Below, one piece after another: positions 34,618 through 46,702 of a DNA stretch of 64,000 nt. A program made the position numbers and the translations under genes. This stretch comes from Agarophyton chilense (Eukaryota; Rhodophyta; Florideophyceae; Gracilariales; Gracilariaceae): contig JARGXX010000099.1 in assembly GCA_030374765.1 (NCBI GenBank), forward strand, positions 2,046,001 through 2,110,000, given 5' to 3'. The notes beneath the pieces are model-generated. The model was given only the letters and a program-made list of their open reading frames with translations. It was not told where the DNA came from and made no database searches. The stretch's first letter is position 1. Each line of letters begins with the position of its first letter.

Positions 34618-35193
34618 TTAAGAAGCCGAAAACCGCTCTGGTTATTTTTGTTACTGCAGATTAATACTCGAGTCCCCGCCTGAGAGCTTTCCCACAAGCT
34701 GCTGGAGAACCGAATTCATCCCGGCGACCATAGCTTGTGTGTCATTTATACTCTGATCAACTTTATCCTTTAACATTTTAACATCCTTCTTCACAGCATT
34801 CGCAATGAGGTATTATTGCGTGGCTGTTGCGGCGTAAGAGTCATTCCCAGAGTGCATTGAGTTCGTGATCATACCAATAAACCCCCTCATTCTCTCCACG
34901 TTCTCCACCAACACCTCTTCTGTCTTTTCCTTGTTCGATGGCAGGCCATCTACACCAACTGTACGTCTCTTCTCTTTCCTTCCGATAATGCCGTTCTCCT
35001 CGCTCTTCTTTTGACCTTTCGTGATGGAACTGTCCCCCAAATTCACGGCATGAGACTTTTTATCATCACTCAAAACGATTGCGGTAATCTCTCCTTGAAT
35101 TTCACGAGTAATACCCAGAGAGGCAACTATATGCCCTAGGGACGTCCGGAAAATGTACGAAAATGTTTTAGATGTTTGTGCAGTAGATTTAAT
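34618..35193 (-). pseudogene. Coiled-coil C-terminal fragment, possible transposon accessory protein
   Basis: Open from a stop at 35194-35196 to a TAA at 34618-34620 with one internal TAA at 34813-34815. It is lysine-rich in the middle, with a heptad-like end (AVKKDVKMLKDKVDQSIND). It converges on the transposase. Harbinger-type elements commonly carry a Myb/SANT-like second protein, and this could be its C-terminal half. No DNA-binding motif is visible in the remaining part. Confidence 0.35.
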
Positions 35194-35592
35194 TTAAAAG
35201 GCGTTTAAGTGGATGTCCCAATGATACTCTTAAAATATTTTAAAACTATGCATGTAATGTGCGTAAAAGATGTCCCTCTGATAAACAGAAGGTATGCTCT
35301 CACTATCCAAGTGGCACACGTATGATGAACGACAATTTATCCGACCGATGTACGAAAACAGTCCCGAACTGGTTGAAGTACAGATATGCAAATGATATTC
35401 CTGCAATACGCATATATTCTGGAGGTATCACCATTTGTAATTCAGGGAATTCAAATTAGTATCCCTTTACAGTTGCATGTCGTTTTCCAGAATATATCCT
35501 GCTTACATATACTTGAAATCAAAATCAAAATCTTTTTTATACGGTTCCCGAGTATTCCGTATTTTCTATCGCTAATATTGTTGCTATTGGGA

Positions 35593-38511
35593 TCAGTCCA
35601 GGATAGAAAGTTCTCCAGAGTTGATTGGTACGTCCGGTTCAAAGTGCGAGGCTACCCAACAACGCTGACCCGCTCTTTGTGTACCCTGGCTCGAGCGACG
35701 CTTGAACTCAGCAAAGCTCTCAAGCTTGGGGTACCCACTGCTGTCGGTTACTGTCAAAGATGGAAACAATCCCAACTTAATTATTTTGAAATGCTGGGCA
35801 GTTCTTGGCAACCATCCCTCTGCGTATGCCAGTGCTTGACAAAAACGTCCTGCTCCACCAACTGACCGACTGCTACCAAAAACCTCCATATCGGAAGAAG
35901 AACTACTTGACCGTGGTTGTTCTGCTCCGTCTTTGGACAAGCTTCCTGCTTAATCCTTGTCGGAACCCCATCCAGATTCACATAATTAGTTCTCGTACCC
36001 CTCAGCATCCATCTCTGCTATTGGATTCATACCCATATATGGTCCATCGTATGCCTTGCTGCGCCCAAGTCCGCCACTAATCATTCTCAAAGAGAAAAAA
36101 TTATAAGTCTTGTGAAAAAGGCCAGCCTCTGGCCGTTGTGTTGATCTGTTCATGGCTGTCAGAGTTCCTGCCACACGTTCGGCTGGAAATTGAGAAACAT
36201 TCATAAGCGGTCCAAACTCTTCCAGGATCTGAGGCAGATGTAATACTACATGAGAAGTTGGGGTGAGACAGAAGGTTTCTGAGTCATCACGAAAGAACAA
36301 TTCGATAAACAAAGAGTGACAGTTGGAAAAGTATTCTTTGAGACGACAAACATCGTCCTCCCTTAAAGTGGTTTCGAAAAGAATATGAGTTATCTTTGAC
36401 GTTAAACCCCAGATATGAATCAATGTCCTCTGAATTGTACTGCAGTGGACCAAAGTGGGACCACAGTATAGAGCAAAGTTCTTATAATCTTCGGCCTTGT
36501 ATCCTCCAATGTACCTGAAAGATTCGGGTGGGCGCCCCCAGAGTGAAGGTATTCCGAGATAGCCAGACGTAAGAGCCGTATTTATGTTCTGCATGACAGT
36601 CTCACTCACAATGTAAGCATGTTTCCTCGGGTCACACTTTGAATGAAAACCAACACAGAGAGGTACGACAGGTTTCACCCAACTAAGCAACCACAAATTT
36701 ATTGGGTCACGAAGGGCGCATTTCACGATGTAATGGCATAGAATTCCAAATACGGGAGACCGTTTCACTCCTGATTCCTTCATTATTTGCTCCCGCATCG
36801 ATTTGTTCTTTGCTCTGTGCAGTCTTTTCCACGTCTTCTCGGCTGCTCTGGCCGTCCTTGGCATTGGGAATTCCATTTATATGTAGCTAAATGGTGATCC
36901 TAGGGAAAACCCTCGCCCATTACTGCCTGATCTTAGGGGTTCTGGAAACATCCGCATATGGTTTTCAGTGTTAAGAGTCGTTCGAGCTACTTTGTGACAT
37001 ATCCTACAAGGAATTTCGGCGTTGTGACCTTTTATATCAAGAAGCTTACTTGCGGCTGGCCATTCTGCTGTCACAAACATGACAAATGCTTGTACTTTTC
37101 GAGTGTGACCCTCTTAACAATAAATGTCCAATCCATTCTATAACCATTGCAGATCGGCGAAAATGGGAGAGAGGAAGAGGTCAAACTTTTCCGTATCATG
37201 AGATCTCTGAACAAATCCTGAAAGCAGAATGTTTGCTGCCTGATAGCAGTATTGTGAACTGTTGTTCAGAATTGAGAACATGAGAGGCCAAATAGATCTC
37301 CTCATCCTCCGCCTCTTGAACACCTCTACCCCATCACTAGAGAAAGTCAAAAATATGTACAGGCTTTCATCTTGATTCCAGTGTCGTAGCTTCTCCGAAT
37401 GCATTTCCTGAAAATAAGTTCCATCGTATAATTCGCACAGAAAAAGATCGTCCTCTATATGATTAGTTACCGCATTGCATGCTTTCTTGCAGCCCTCTAT
37501 CAAGCAATCAAACGAATCCTTTTCCTTACGTAAAGCCGCTAGCTGTTCAGAAACCCACTTATACCAGTATCTTCGACTTATAGTAACAGGCTGGGTACAG
37601 TTCTTACTCGGACGTATCCTTCTTTCATCGATATTTTCGTCATGTGGATCATGTTTCTCAGTGCACATAGCTCCGAAGCATCTTCAAACCCCAGCCCTTT
37701 TTCTCATATATGACATAAGTACATTGTAGCTGTAGTTCTAGTTAACCACGTTAGTAGATAGTAGCCTCCGCGCTTGAGTTTTCGAGAGCCACCCCTGATC
37801 AATGATAAGTAAAACCTCGAGAAGCCTTCTCGCCTCGTCATCTTTCAAGAGTTATGTAATTCTTGGATCATGTGATTGTTGCAAATCCGGAACTTCTTCT
37901 TCCCAGGAACCTAGGGACAACTGTTGCGACAACTCTGAACTCGCACTTCTGTTAATTTGTGCATTCTCAACTACTGTTTCCGTTACGGACAATAGAGCTC
38001 AGTACTCTTCTTGCACGTGCTCTTCTTCACCAACAACAGTCTCCCCTGGATCTTCATGAGTGTGATTGGACCTTTCTTCAACAGCATGTCCATGCAGAAC
38101 AAAAATTTCAGTAGATGATGCGGCACCGTTCTCATTCCACGCCTGTGGGATAGGTTGATCTGCTACACCACTGAGTCGCACTGGTCGGGTTGACAACGGT
38201 ATACTATGTGGGCTGTGGACCGCTTCAGATTCACTATGGTCTGGTGTGTGCTCATGAGCGACTTTCATTAGAATAGGTTGTGGAGCCTGAGATGTTCTCC
38301 GTCTTTTCATATTGTACTGAGAGGCACTGGGGACTGCATAGCGATGAAAGCATTTGTCACTGTTGCCATCATTATGAGACACCGAAGCTTCTAACGACGA
38401 TACGCTATTCGAAAATGGGATCCTGTCATCTATATACGGACGTAAGGTTGAAGATCCACCATCTCTAGCTCGAGTGGCGGAGTTTTGGCGAAATCTTCTC
38501 CTCGTGGGCAT
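35593..38511 (-). pseudogene. Tnp2/CACTA-like transposase pseudogene
   Basis: A single frame over 2.9 kb carries the Tnp2 plan: ELYDGTYFQEM...FSSDGVEVFKRR (about 37440-37300), SILNNSSQ...ILLSGF (about 37260-37210), EWPAASKLLDIKGHNAEIPC-RIC (about 37065-36995), and the C-terminal SHVVLHLPQILEEFGPL...FPAERVAGTL (about 36250-36160). At least five in-frame stops interrupt it, including 37999-38001, TAG 37138-37140, a TAA near 37112, TAA 36877-36879 and one at 35986-35988. The parts seen keep one frame, so decay looks mainly like point mutation. Residues beyond 37700 lack recognisable motifs. No terminal inverted repeats were found. Confidence 0.65.
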
Positions 38512-38834
38512 CAGTACAGTTCTGTGACGAAGTCAACTCACTAAAATTGTGTTCCGTGTTCTGTTGGTGCGTGTAACGAAGTGCACCATGTACGGTTTGT
38601 CCTTGGATTAAAGATGTTCCACGACACATGTTCCCGCCATAACGAGACGAAACTGTACTAGTTAAAAGTGCATTAATAACAAATGGCCGCCATCTCCCTC
38701 GATGATCTTACTCAGCCTCCCTTCCGCGTTTTTTCACATATGGTCTCTACAATAGTCATGTGGAGCCGTTTTCTGGAGAGCATCTATTAAAAGCGTGTTC
38801 CAGAGATCCGCTCCTCTCACTGAATTTGAACATA

Positions 38835-39842
38835 ATGTGTCCTCCTCATCGCACCAACCAGGGTCCGCAGGAAACAGAAACATTTACCACAGCAGCTTCA
38901 GATGAAAGGATTATTCCTGTTCCAATCAGACTTGAGTCTCGACGCAAGGATAAGCATGGTGACGAATTTAAAGGATCTCAGATACGCATGAGAGAGGTAT
39001 TCAACCGAAAGACTGCATCGTGAAAAGGTAGCGACTACGATCCAGACTATCCGATATCAGAAGAATTCGTTTATCATGCTATGCGCAGTATTCGGGAGTT
39101 ACTTTACTGTGTTAAGAACGTACCTGACGACGGGAAACTTACTTACCGAAGCCTTATCCGTAGCTTTCCACAAGTGGTCATTGAGCTCCGTTCAAGTATC
39201 GAGCGCCACAACCGAATTCTGAGAAAAGCAGAAGGCCAATGGGCCCTGAATTTGTTACACCGAGAGAGTTTGCGAAGAGATCGTAATTATGGCTCAGGCA
39301 GGAGCTCTGCGAACGATAATTGTTTGGGTTCAGAAAACAGACCGCAGAGAGATGGAGGTCAAACCCAAGCTTTCACAAGACATGGAGCTATGAGTCACGT
39401 ACCTTCTTCAGGTCTTTCTCCCCCTGCAGAACGATCATGTTCTCAACATATGCGAACAAAGAATGGAAGTATCATGAAAGATATCAGATCCAACCTTTGC
39501 GAAAGTCAAAACGATGCTTCTCTTCCATTACTTGAACAAGATGCGAACGAGGCACGCATTGAAGACGAAATCACTCCAGCACCGGCTCCTGTTCATTTCG
39601 CATTTCAGTTTGATAGGAAAGAGATCGCTCCAGTTATTGCTTCCGCTCGATTTGTACAAAAAGCGGATGAGGATGAGATCACCCAAGCACTTGTCCCTGT
39701 TCGACTTGGACAAGAGGTTTACAATTACGAGATCACCCCGGCACATGTACTTGCTCAACGTGCTCCTCCATCCCTTTCTCAAGCTCGCAGGGGTCGTATT
39801 GAAAAAAATGTCAGCTCTTCCGCTTTTTGTAGTCGTCATTGA
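38835..39842 (+). pseudogene. Divergent partner ORF of the Tnp2-like element, unknown protein
   Basis: Starts at ATG 38835, 324 bp from the divergent transposase start. It is one frame to 39842 apart from TGA 39021-39023. The first part is basic. The last third has three degenerate copies of an EITPAxAPVR-like unit (IEDEITPAPAPVHF, DEDEITQALVPVRL, YNYEITPAHVLAQR). Position and orientation fit the second gene that CACTA-type elements often carry, but no motif proves this. It could be a host gene broken by one stop. Confidence 0.4.
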
Positions 39843-42240
39843 GGAGGTAGACAGAACAAACCTGATGTGAGTGACCTCTGGTTCTTCTCATTATTTCTGT
39901 TGAACCAGTACTTGTTCAACCCTGATGCTACTTGTCTTGTTTGTTAGATTTGTAAACTTTGATAGCTGCGTATGCGTCTCAATCTTTCACACACCTGTAG
40001 AATTTGTGACAGTGGATGCTGAACCAAGAAACATCAAAATTTAGAAGTGAGGACAAGGTTAGACGATAGCGAATGGCTACTGAGCACATCACACATCCAT
40101 AAACGTATTGATGAATGATTCCCAGACCTTACCGAAACCTTAACATCTGCCGGTGCAGTAGTCTCGCACTCGCGATCTGACGTAATCCGAAGGGCAAGTA
40201 AAACGGTCCATGGCTTGCGACAAATGATGGACCATGATGACAAGAAGGACCAAAGGACAGACTGCTTTTGAGAATTTTGCCTAACTTGAAGCGCTTTCTC
40301 GCCGTTTGCGACAAACAGCATGAGAAAAGCCCTTATTTGAAAACAGCGGCACGATATGGTATTCGAAGGAAGTGCAGGGTATAAGTCGATCTCTCTACTG
40401 GTCTCCAGATACCGATCCATAGCTATGGTTATGCTTTCGCGTGAGCACAGAGGTGAAGCACTGTCTGGTTGCATGGGGTCTCGATACAAGTATAGGTGTG
40501 AGAAAGCTTAGCAAAAGCATGTGTGTGTATCGCTTCCCTCGTGATGAATGATAACCGACCTGTCAAGGCGGACAGTTTCATGGAACAGAAATTACATGAA
40601 ATAAGGTGCGTCTCTCCGCATGCGCCACTTTTCACGTATGATTGTGGCGAATTATCTAATTCTTCAAAATCATTTCACAACATTTCAGTCTTTCGTGTCC
40701 CCTTCTCGTCCAATAGTTTGATCGAAATCTCTTAAATTAGTGTCTCCCTTCTCTTCCAATCATGTCACAACGTTATGAGTTCGTGGAGCTAATTCATGCG
40801 TCAATAATGCAGGAAAAAATACGAGTTGTGTCGAATTATCGTCATCTACCACATGATGTTAACGCTAAGTCATCGATAATCTTAAATCTACGTCCCCTCC
40901 TTCTCAACCAGCACCTCCACAGCGACCGCCTGCAACGTTTTGGCGAAGACAGGCAGACTAATGAACTACGTGCCAAAAAGCCTGGATCTTAAATGATGAT
41001 GATGATGATGAAAGGGCGACAGGTTAGTACTAACATGTCTTTCTGCTCTCCAAAATTCTCATTTTCAAAGTGCAGCCTGTGTTCAAGCGGCGTCAAGAAC
41101 AGCTCTTTCTGTCGCAGATGTGCGTGGCTAGACCTGGCATGCACCCTCCCGGGATACTGCGCTGAGTGAAAGGGTGACGTGGAGGGCTTAGTGGTGGACG
41201 AAATGCACGCGGTGGGACACCTCAGATTGGTTGCCATCTACCTCCTGAAGAAGGATCCCGCCACTGCTGTAGTAAGATCTGGACTGCAACAGGCCATGGT
41301 GTCAACGCAGTGAAGAGCAGTTATGATCTTATGAGTCGGGAATCCAGGTGTGCACTCTGGGAACGTATCGACCAGAACGGAGGGTCGATATAACAGCAGG
41401 GATCACACGTTTGCTTTCTAAGATGGCGACATCCAGAAATATACTGCGTTCTTAAGCAAAGTGCGCGCGCGGCCTCGGGTTCGGATTGGCAGAATTCGGG
41501 TGCCCTGATCATTGGTTCTCACACGAGATTCAAACCCAAGTCTGTACTACAGCAGCCACCCAACTAGAGCTTGGTACCTGTGATTCAAAAGCACGGCTCG
41601 GTAAGTGTCAATCTGAAGTACTCGGTTTCAACGACGTTACGATTATCTAGAAATCAATCTTACGTCTATCTTTTATGACTTTGGTGCCCGGTACCGTAGC
41701 TCGGAAACAGTTGAGCGGCTTCGAGATATTTTGAAGTCAAATGAAAGAAAGTTGGAAACTTTGAAGAAGAAAACGGTTGATTAGCAAGCTCGAATAGATA
41801 GAGTTGCGCTTGTTCTCAAATCAAGCGACAGCAACTGAAGCTACAGATCCGATTCTGTTTGGTTCGATCGAATTTCTATTCGGATATTTTCGCCTTAAAT
41901 AGTTCATGCCATAGTCAATACATATAGAAAACCGCTTGGGTCCGAGAAATAATTCTCTTTGTGATATGTATTTGCCTTGGCAGAGTGACCCGACCCTCCA
42001 GTATACTTCAAGCTTCAACCCAGGCTCCGATAAACATGTGTCAGAGGGTGGAATAAAAATAGTATGCACTGGTCTGCCTTCGAGGGATGCATTCGAAACT
42101 ACAGGAGGTCCTGTGCCAGAATAAGACGCCCAGTAGTAAAAGTCTAAAGACCGTGCGAGAAGATATCCGTGTAACTGACTGTATCTCTCGATAGTAAAGG
42201 GCTTTCCAATGGTAGCAGATCCATTGAAAGCCCACCAAAT
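39843..42240. other. No supported gene
   Basis: Frames of up to 151 codons occur (for example minus 40034-40489) but lack motifs, and the two strands give competing frames. A short GAT run lies near 40993-41011. The region probably holds old transposon remnants not recognisable by eye. Confidence 0.35.
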
Positions 42241-42759
42241 TCAACGGAGTCGGTGAACTTTGTCATCTGAAGGACGCGGAACAATGACACGTTTTACATT
42301 TTCTACCATCCACAAGCCTCCTCCGACGAGTATTTTGTTTTCTGAATCAGGAAAACTTTTGAATGAGGCTAAGCTAGAACCGGCAGGAGACGGTTACTTT
42401 TACTCACCGAGAATACCAGAACTCCCAAAATGCACCCAATCCAGCGTTTGCGACAAAACAAAGTCATAAAGTTCGGAATTGCCTTCGCATGGGAGCAGTT
42501 CTTTGTTCGCGATAAGGGCAGCCTGGTCAATAGAAGATCGGGAAAACGATATACACTTCTTTGCCATGAATGAGACTATCTCAGGTTCTAGAGTGGAAGA
42601 ACTTCTCGGTAGTCCATCATTCAAGTAGGCATTGTTACCAGCCACATTAAACTGGGGCGACGAACGAGAAATAACAGTTTTAGAATCAAAGCTAATTTCA
42701 ATGAAGAGCTCGGAAGCCATCAGAAGAAGCACTACATGCAAATTGATAATGAAAATCAT
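42241..42759 (-). CDS. Candidate small secreted protein with one intron
   Basis: The ATG at 42757-42759 opens exon 1 (42759-42408), beginning with a hydrophobic signal-peptide-like stretch (MIFIINLHVVLLLMASE). The frame meets a TAA inside a strong donor GTGAGT (42407-42402). An acceptor TTCAG ends the 66 bp intron at 42342. Exon 2 (42341-42241) restores an open frame to TGA. The spliced coding length is 453 bases, giving 150 residues. No known domain; few cysteines. Support is the coincidence of signal peptide, donor, acceptor, frame restoration and host-like intron length. There is no homolog or expression evidence. Confidence 0.4.
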
Positions 42760-43223
42760 ACCAGTGTATGACTTTGTTCTAAACTCCCCGTTGTTGATTC
42801 GAACCAACTTAAACTGCGCAAGTCAGAGACTTTTTGTTAGGAGCCGGAGACTGTAGGCGATTTTCAAACTGTGACTGACGAAGAATCGAAAATGAAGAGT
42901 GATGTTGCGGCAGAAATCTGAAAACGGTGAGATTGAGGTTTGACGGGTGCGAAAATGACTTCTTAGAGACGGCTAGCCAACTGGGGGTAGGATTTCAAGC
43001 ATTCTAACAATCTATCATCTGAGCATCCAGCCACCGATCAACAGTAAGTCAAAGTATGTAGGGTTATCATCTGTGCATGAAATCAATCTGCAAACGCACA
43101 CGGACAGTGTTTGGGTCATCTTCTGTTCATCCAAATGTTGTCAATTTCTTTCAAAATAATTATTTAAACATCTGGCGGGCATCACCAGGATATCACGGGG
43201 CACGCCAAATCATCGAACGTGTA

Positions 43224-44627
43224 TTACATGAACATATCTAGCGTATCCAGTTGCCTCTCTGGGATATGTTTGGCACTCCTTACGTCTGGCGGACAAGACG
43301 GATCGCCCAACTTTTTCTTCGCGTTGCACAGCTTGTCAAATTTGTTTTTCAGAGAGTATTGGTCTTGAATCGGTCGGGCGTTTGCAGTGCTCCACTGCGA
43401 AAAGTTGGTAAACACCGATGCCCACAAGTTAGAACCGATTGGGTCCACTTGTGGAGCAAAACCCGGCGACGGGAAGTGCTCTGAAGGTGTTCGAAGCCTT
43501 GCTCCCTGGGGGAGGCAGACTCAGAGACAGAGCCCTCCGTTCCACCCGTAGTGTGGGGTGTAGCTCCCACGGGGGATTCCGGCAGTACCGACGGAGGTGA
43601 GGGGTAGAAACCGTTGGATCGGGAATGGGTATGGGTATCCCAAAGAATGGGGGAAAATCCGGCGAAGAGGAAAAACGGGGCGAGGGTCGGGCACTAACAG
43701 GCACCGGACCCGAGAACCAGAAAAGGGGCGAAACAACAAAAGAAACCCAATAAAGGGACGAGAACCTGTCCTCGAAAGGAACCACAAAAAGCACGCAACA
43801 AGTAAGCAGAACCCCCACGGGGTATCGTGCACGCAGGTCGTCTGAGCGGTCCCAAGGGGGTAGTTGCACGGAACCCAAACGTGGGCACTCTCCAAGTGAA
43901 GTCGTGTCCCTACGCAGGCGTTGCTAACCAGAGCCCGTTCCGGGTTGTAAGGCCGTAACGATGGCGACGAAGAACCTCTAACGGTATCGAAGACCAACCT
44001 TGGTTACCATTTTACTCTGAGCTTCGGACTGTCAGATCTCGTCGCCCTAAGTAGGGCCCACTAACTAAACTCTACAGTAGTGCACACCTGCTCAGGGCCA
44101 TACACGTGGAGATCCCACTGCCAGGGCCCAAAAGTCCAACGTTCTAACAAATATCCGAAAATCGGTGCCAAAATTAAGCCACGTGTATCACGGGGCCAAT
44201 CCAACCAGGGGCCATCCGAATTTTCACTTCATAGGCGAACTCTAACCAGAAAACAGTGCCACATCAGCACACCTTAGAGGGGATCATAGTCATAACCCTC
44301 GGAGGGTTCAATCCTCATTCTATGAGTTGCATCTTCAAGTATCCCCTAACTGGGCGTTGCTCTACACCACTTGTTCAACGATGTCGAGCAAGGATATGAT
44401 ATCGTCTCTATTATAATTAGGTGCACCCACACGTCCTTTGTCCTCTTACTTTGGTGACTGTTTACGTTCGCTGTAGGCGATGGAGTAGGTTTAGGTGCTG
44501 CAGATGCATTATTTATGGATGCAGGATCAGTAGCAGCAGGTGGAGCGCGAGAAGTTTGTGGAGCAGCGGGAGCAAGCGCAAGGGTATAGGAAGGAGAGAT
44601 GGTGACGGAGGCGTTCGTTGAGCTCAT
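43224..44627 (-). pseudogene. Myb/SANT-like transposon gene split by a solo LTR
   Basis: Starts at ATG 44625-44627 with an alanine/proline/threonine-rich leader. A Myb/SANT-like domain follows in two pieces: GAPNYNRDDIISLLDIVEQVV (about 44435-44373), then PIGSNLWASVF...LKNKFDKLC...GDPSCPPDV (43443-43270). This domain type is found in accessory proteins of PIF/Harbinger-like transposons and in related DNA-binding families. A one- or two-base shift near 44450 separates the leader from the domain, and a 917 bp LTR interrupts the domain. The C-terminus ends at 43224. Confidence 0.55.
43450..44366. mobile_element. Solo LTR of a different family (917 bp) with 5 bp target duplication
   Basis: Starts TGTGGAGCAA and ends TTGCTCTACA, a 10 bp terminal inverted repeat with one mismatch and TG...CA ends. 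It is flanked on both sides by CCACT (43445-43449 and 44367-44371). It interrupts the Myb/SANT-like domain, and removing it plus one target copy rejoins the domain. GC-rich, with long chance frames. No internal element region is present, so it is either a solo LTR or a short non-autonomous element. Orientation is unknown. Confidence 0.75.
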
Positions 44628-45502
44628 AGTGAGTGAAGGTCTGAGTTCTATCGAGAACGATGTGAAGGATATTTATGGGCTTTGGAATGTAGTTTGCAAC
44701 TTTGTGCACAGGGGTATCAGTCTACTTCTTTACGCCAATACTTGGCTTTCTGGTGTACTATGGGATTTCTGAACAGCGCCAAATCTTTGGTGCATTGGGG
44801 GTTTGATTATTTCTGCATTTACCCAATCACCAGCCGACCCACACATCCCGCGTCCAATTAACTGTCTTCAGAAGTCATTATCAGCATTAGAGGAACGTTA
44901 ACAAATCACCAAGTAGCGATTAGTTCATCAGAGCTTCCAAAGTCAACAGAATCGTGAAGTAGACGCGTTTGCATGGCATACTCTCCCTCATTGGAACTAC
45001 AGCCACTGCAAAGCCCGCCGTAGCTACCTCTCGACTCCTATTCTCATGCGGTGTCTTTCTCAATGCAGGTTGGAGCTTTCTCGTACTGTATGCACATGTG
45101 CTGGGGTGGACGCGAATCAGAAACGTGGCAAAGCCGGCATCTGGGTACAAAATGTTGTTCCATGCTGTCAACATGCCCCATTGGCCGCGGAGAATTGCCT
45201 CAGAAAGATGTTGCAGTACTCCCACTCCGAAACCACGCATGAAAGGGTACAGGATGTGTCACATACTGCATCAAAATTCCTCGAGCAAAGCAGAACAAAC
45301 GTGCTACATCTTTGCGAATAGATGTTCGTCAGCCAGTTGTGTATCGTATGTATTAATGGGGTTTCCATTCCCAAAGACACAAAAGTAAGGAGGAAGCTCA
45401 AATGAAAGAACTACTCAATCCATTCACTTGCGTGAAACCGTCACCGGAGTAGCGGTTCCAAGTTCTTCCCGTATACAAGAGCAATAATTTCTTGCGGGAA
45501 TT
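44628..45502. other. No supported gene
   Basis: Overlapping frames on both strands between 44920 and 45390 compete with each other and show no motifs. Part may be upstream sequence of the interrupted frame that follows. Confidence 0.35.
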
Positions 45503-46702
45503 TTGTGCAGCTATTTATCGAAAGATAGGAAGCCGATTCGTTTCGCTTTACCGAACTGTATCGTCAGATCTCTACTCAATCTAATGTTTGTCGTTTCGGT
45601 TCACAACAGTATTATTGCAGACTATTTCAACGAGATTGGTGTACTACAATACTACTGTAGTACAGATGCTTTTAATACAGAGTTTGGGAGCTTGAAGGTA
45701 TGTGAAGATGTCGAAATGACCCTCAAGAGAGGCTGCAGTAAACCTCCGTTCGATAAATCGCTCCTAGAAAAGATGATGACCAAGTTTAACAAAGGAGCAC
45801 AGGGAAGAAGCCCTTACTGTCGATATGTCTCACTCCTACTGGGGTATTCATACGGCATGTTAGAACGTACTTGTAGTATCCGCTCTAACGGAGAAAGCAG
45901 ACACCTGCGACAGTGTTAGCGACTGCTGCATGGGTGCTTGCGGCTAAGGGGAAGGTGTGGTACAGCACAACACTAGCGAGCTAGAATGGGGGTTGTAAGG
46001 CCCCACTCGCCAATGAGGGTGGTTGGTACTATGGAACGGACGAATACTTCTTGCAGCTCTTCCAGATCTCCGGTTAAGGAATTCTGAACAAGGAACAAGA
46101 CAGTTTGTAAACCCGTTGTTGTCTCCATTACTTTAGAGTCGGCAATCCCCTCTGTGACTTATGTACTGTGCACAGGGGTGAGCGCCGCACAAAATATTAT
46201 CTAGATATAAACTTGGTTAGCCAATCAACCCCTCTACAGTACGGGATAACTAGATCTAAATGGGCTTCCGTCTACGAAGGATAGACTTGGTTGTCACGTG
46301 GCTATCCACTATATGCGCCGTTGCCAATGTATTTACCTACAAAGGGTCGTATGGGATACGCAGTGGCAGACCGAGATCCCACGTGTAACATAAAACCTCG
46401 CTGGCTATCTGCAAGATGCCGCTTCATAGATTCATCCCAGCTGTTGCACTCAGCTATGAGTATCATCGTACTTAGACGAAAAGTATTCCATCGGCATTCG
46501 GACAGTAGTAAAGTACTACAGTACTTCTTATCTGTCCTCCAAAGCCGACATGCTAGTCCATTTTCTGGCAGAGTGCCTTCTATTGCTACATCAAGAGGTT
46601 TTTTTCTTGTACAACTGGAAGCCTTATTGTCACAGGTTTCAAGAGCTGAGATTTTTTGTATGGCTTAACAGAAAGTACCTTGAAAAGTATGACTCTCCCT
46701 AA
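45503..46702 (+). pseudogene. Unknown ORF interrupted by a solo LTR
   Basis: The frame from about 45503 to 45871 stops being meaningful at the LTR. It resumes at 46526 in the same frame and runs to TAA at 46700-46702. Without the LTR and one target copy it would encode about 180 residues, rich in aromatic and leucine residues, with no recognised domain. The inserted length (649 plus 5 bases) is a multiple of three. The true start is unclear because a stop lies at 45485 and no early ATG is evident; a 5' exon could be missing. Transposon or host origin is undecided. Confidence 0.35.
45872..46520 (-). mobile_element. Solo LTR of the A/B Gypsy family (649 bp)
   Basis: Starts TGTAGTATCCGCTC and ends AAGTACTACA on the plus strand. 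The target duplication GTACT is exact at 45867-45871 and 46521-46525. It is diverged from the LTRs in A and B. It shows that the family makes 5 bp duplications, which is useful for judging A and B. Confidence 0.9.
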
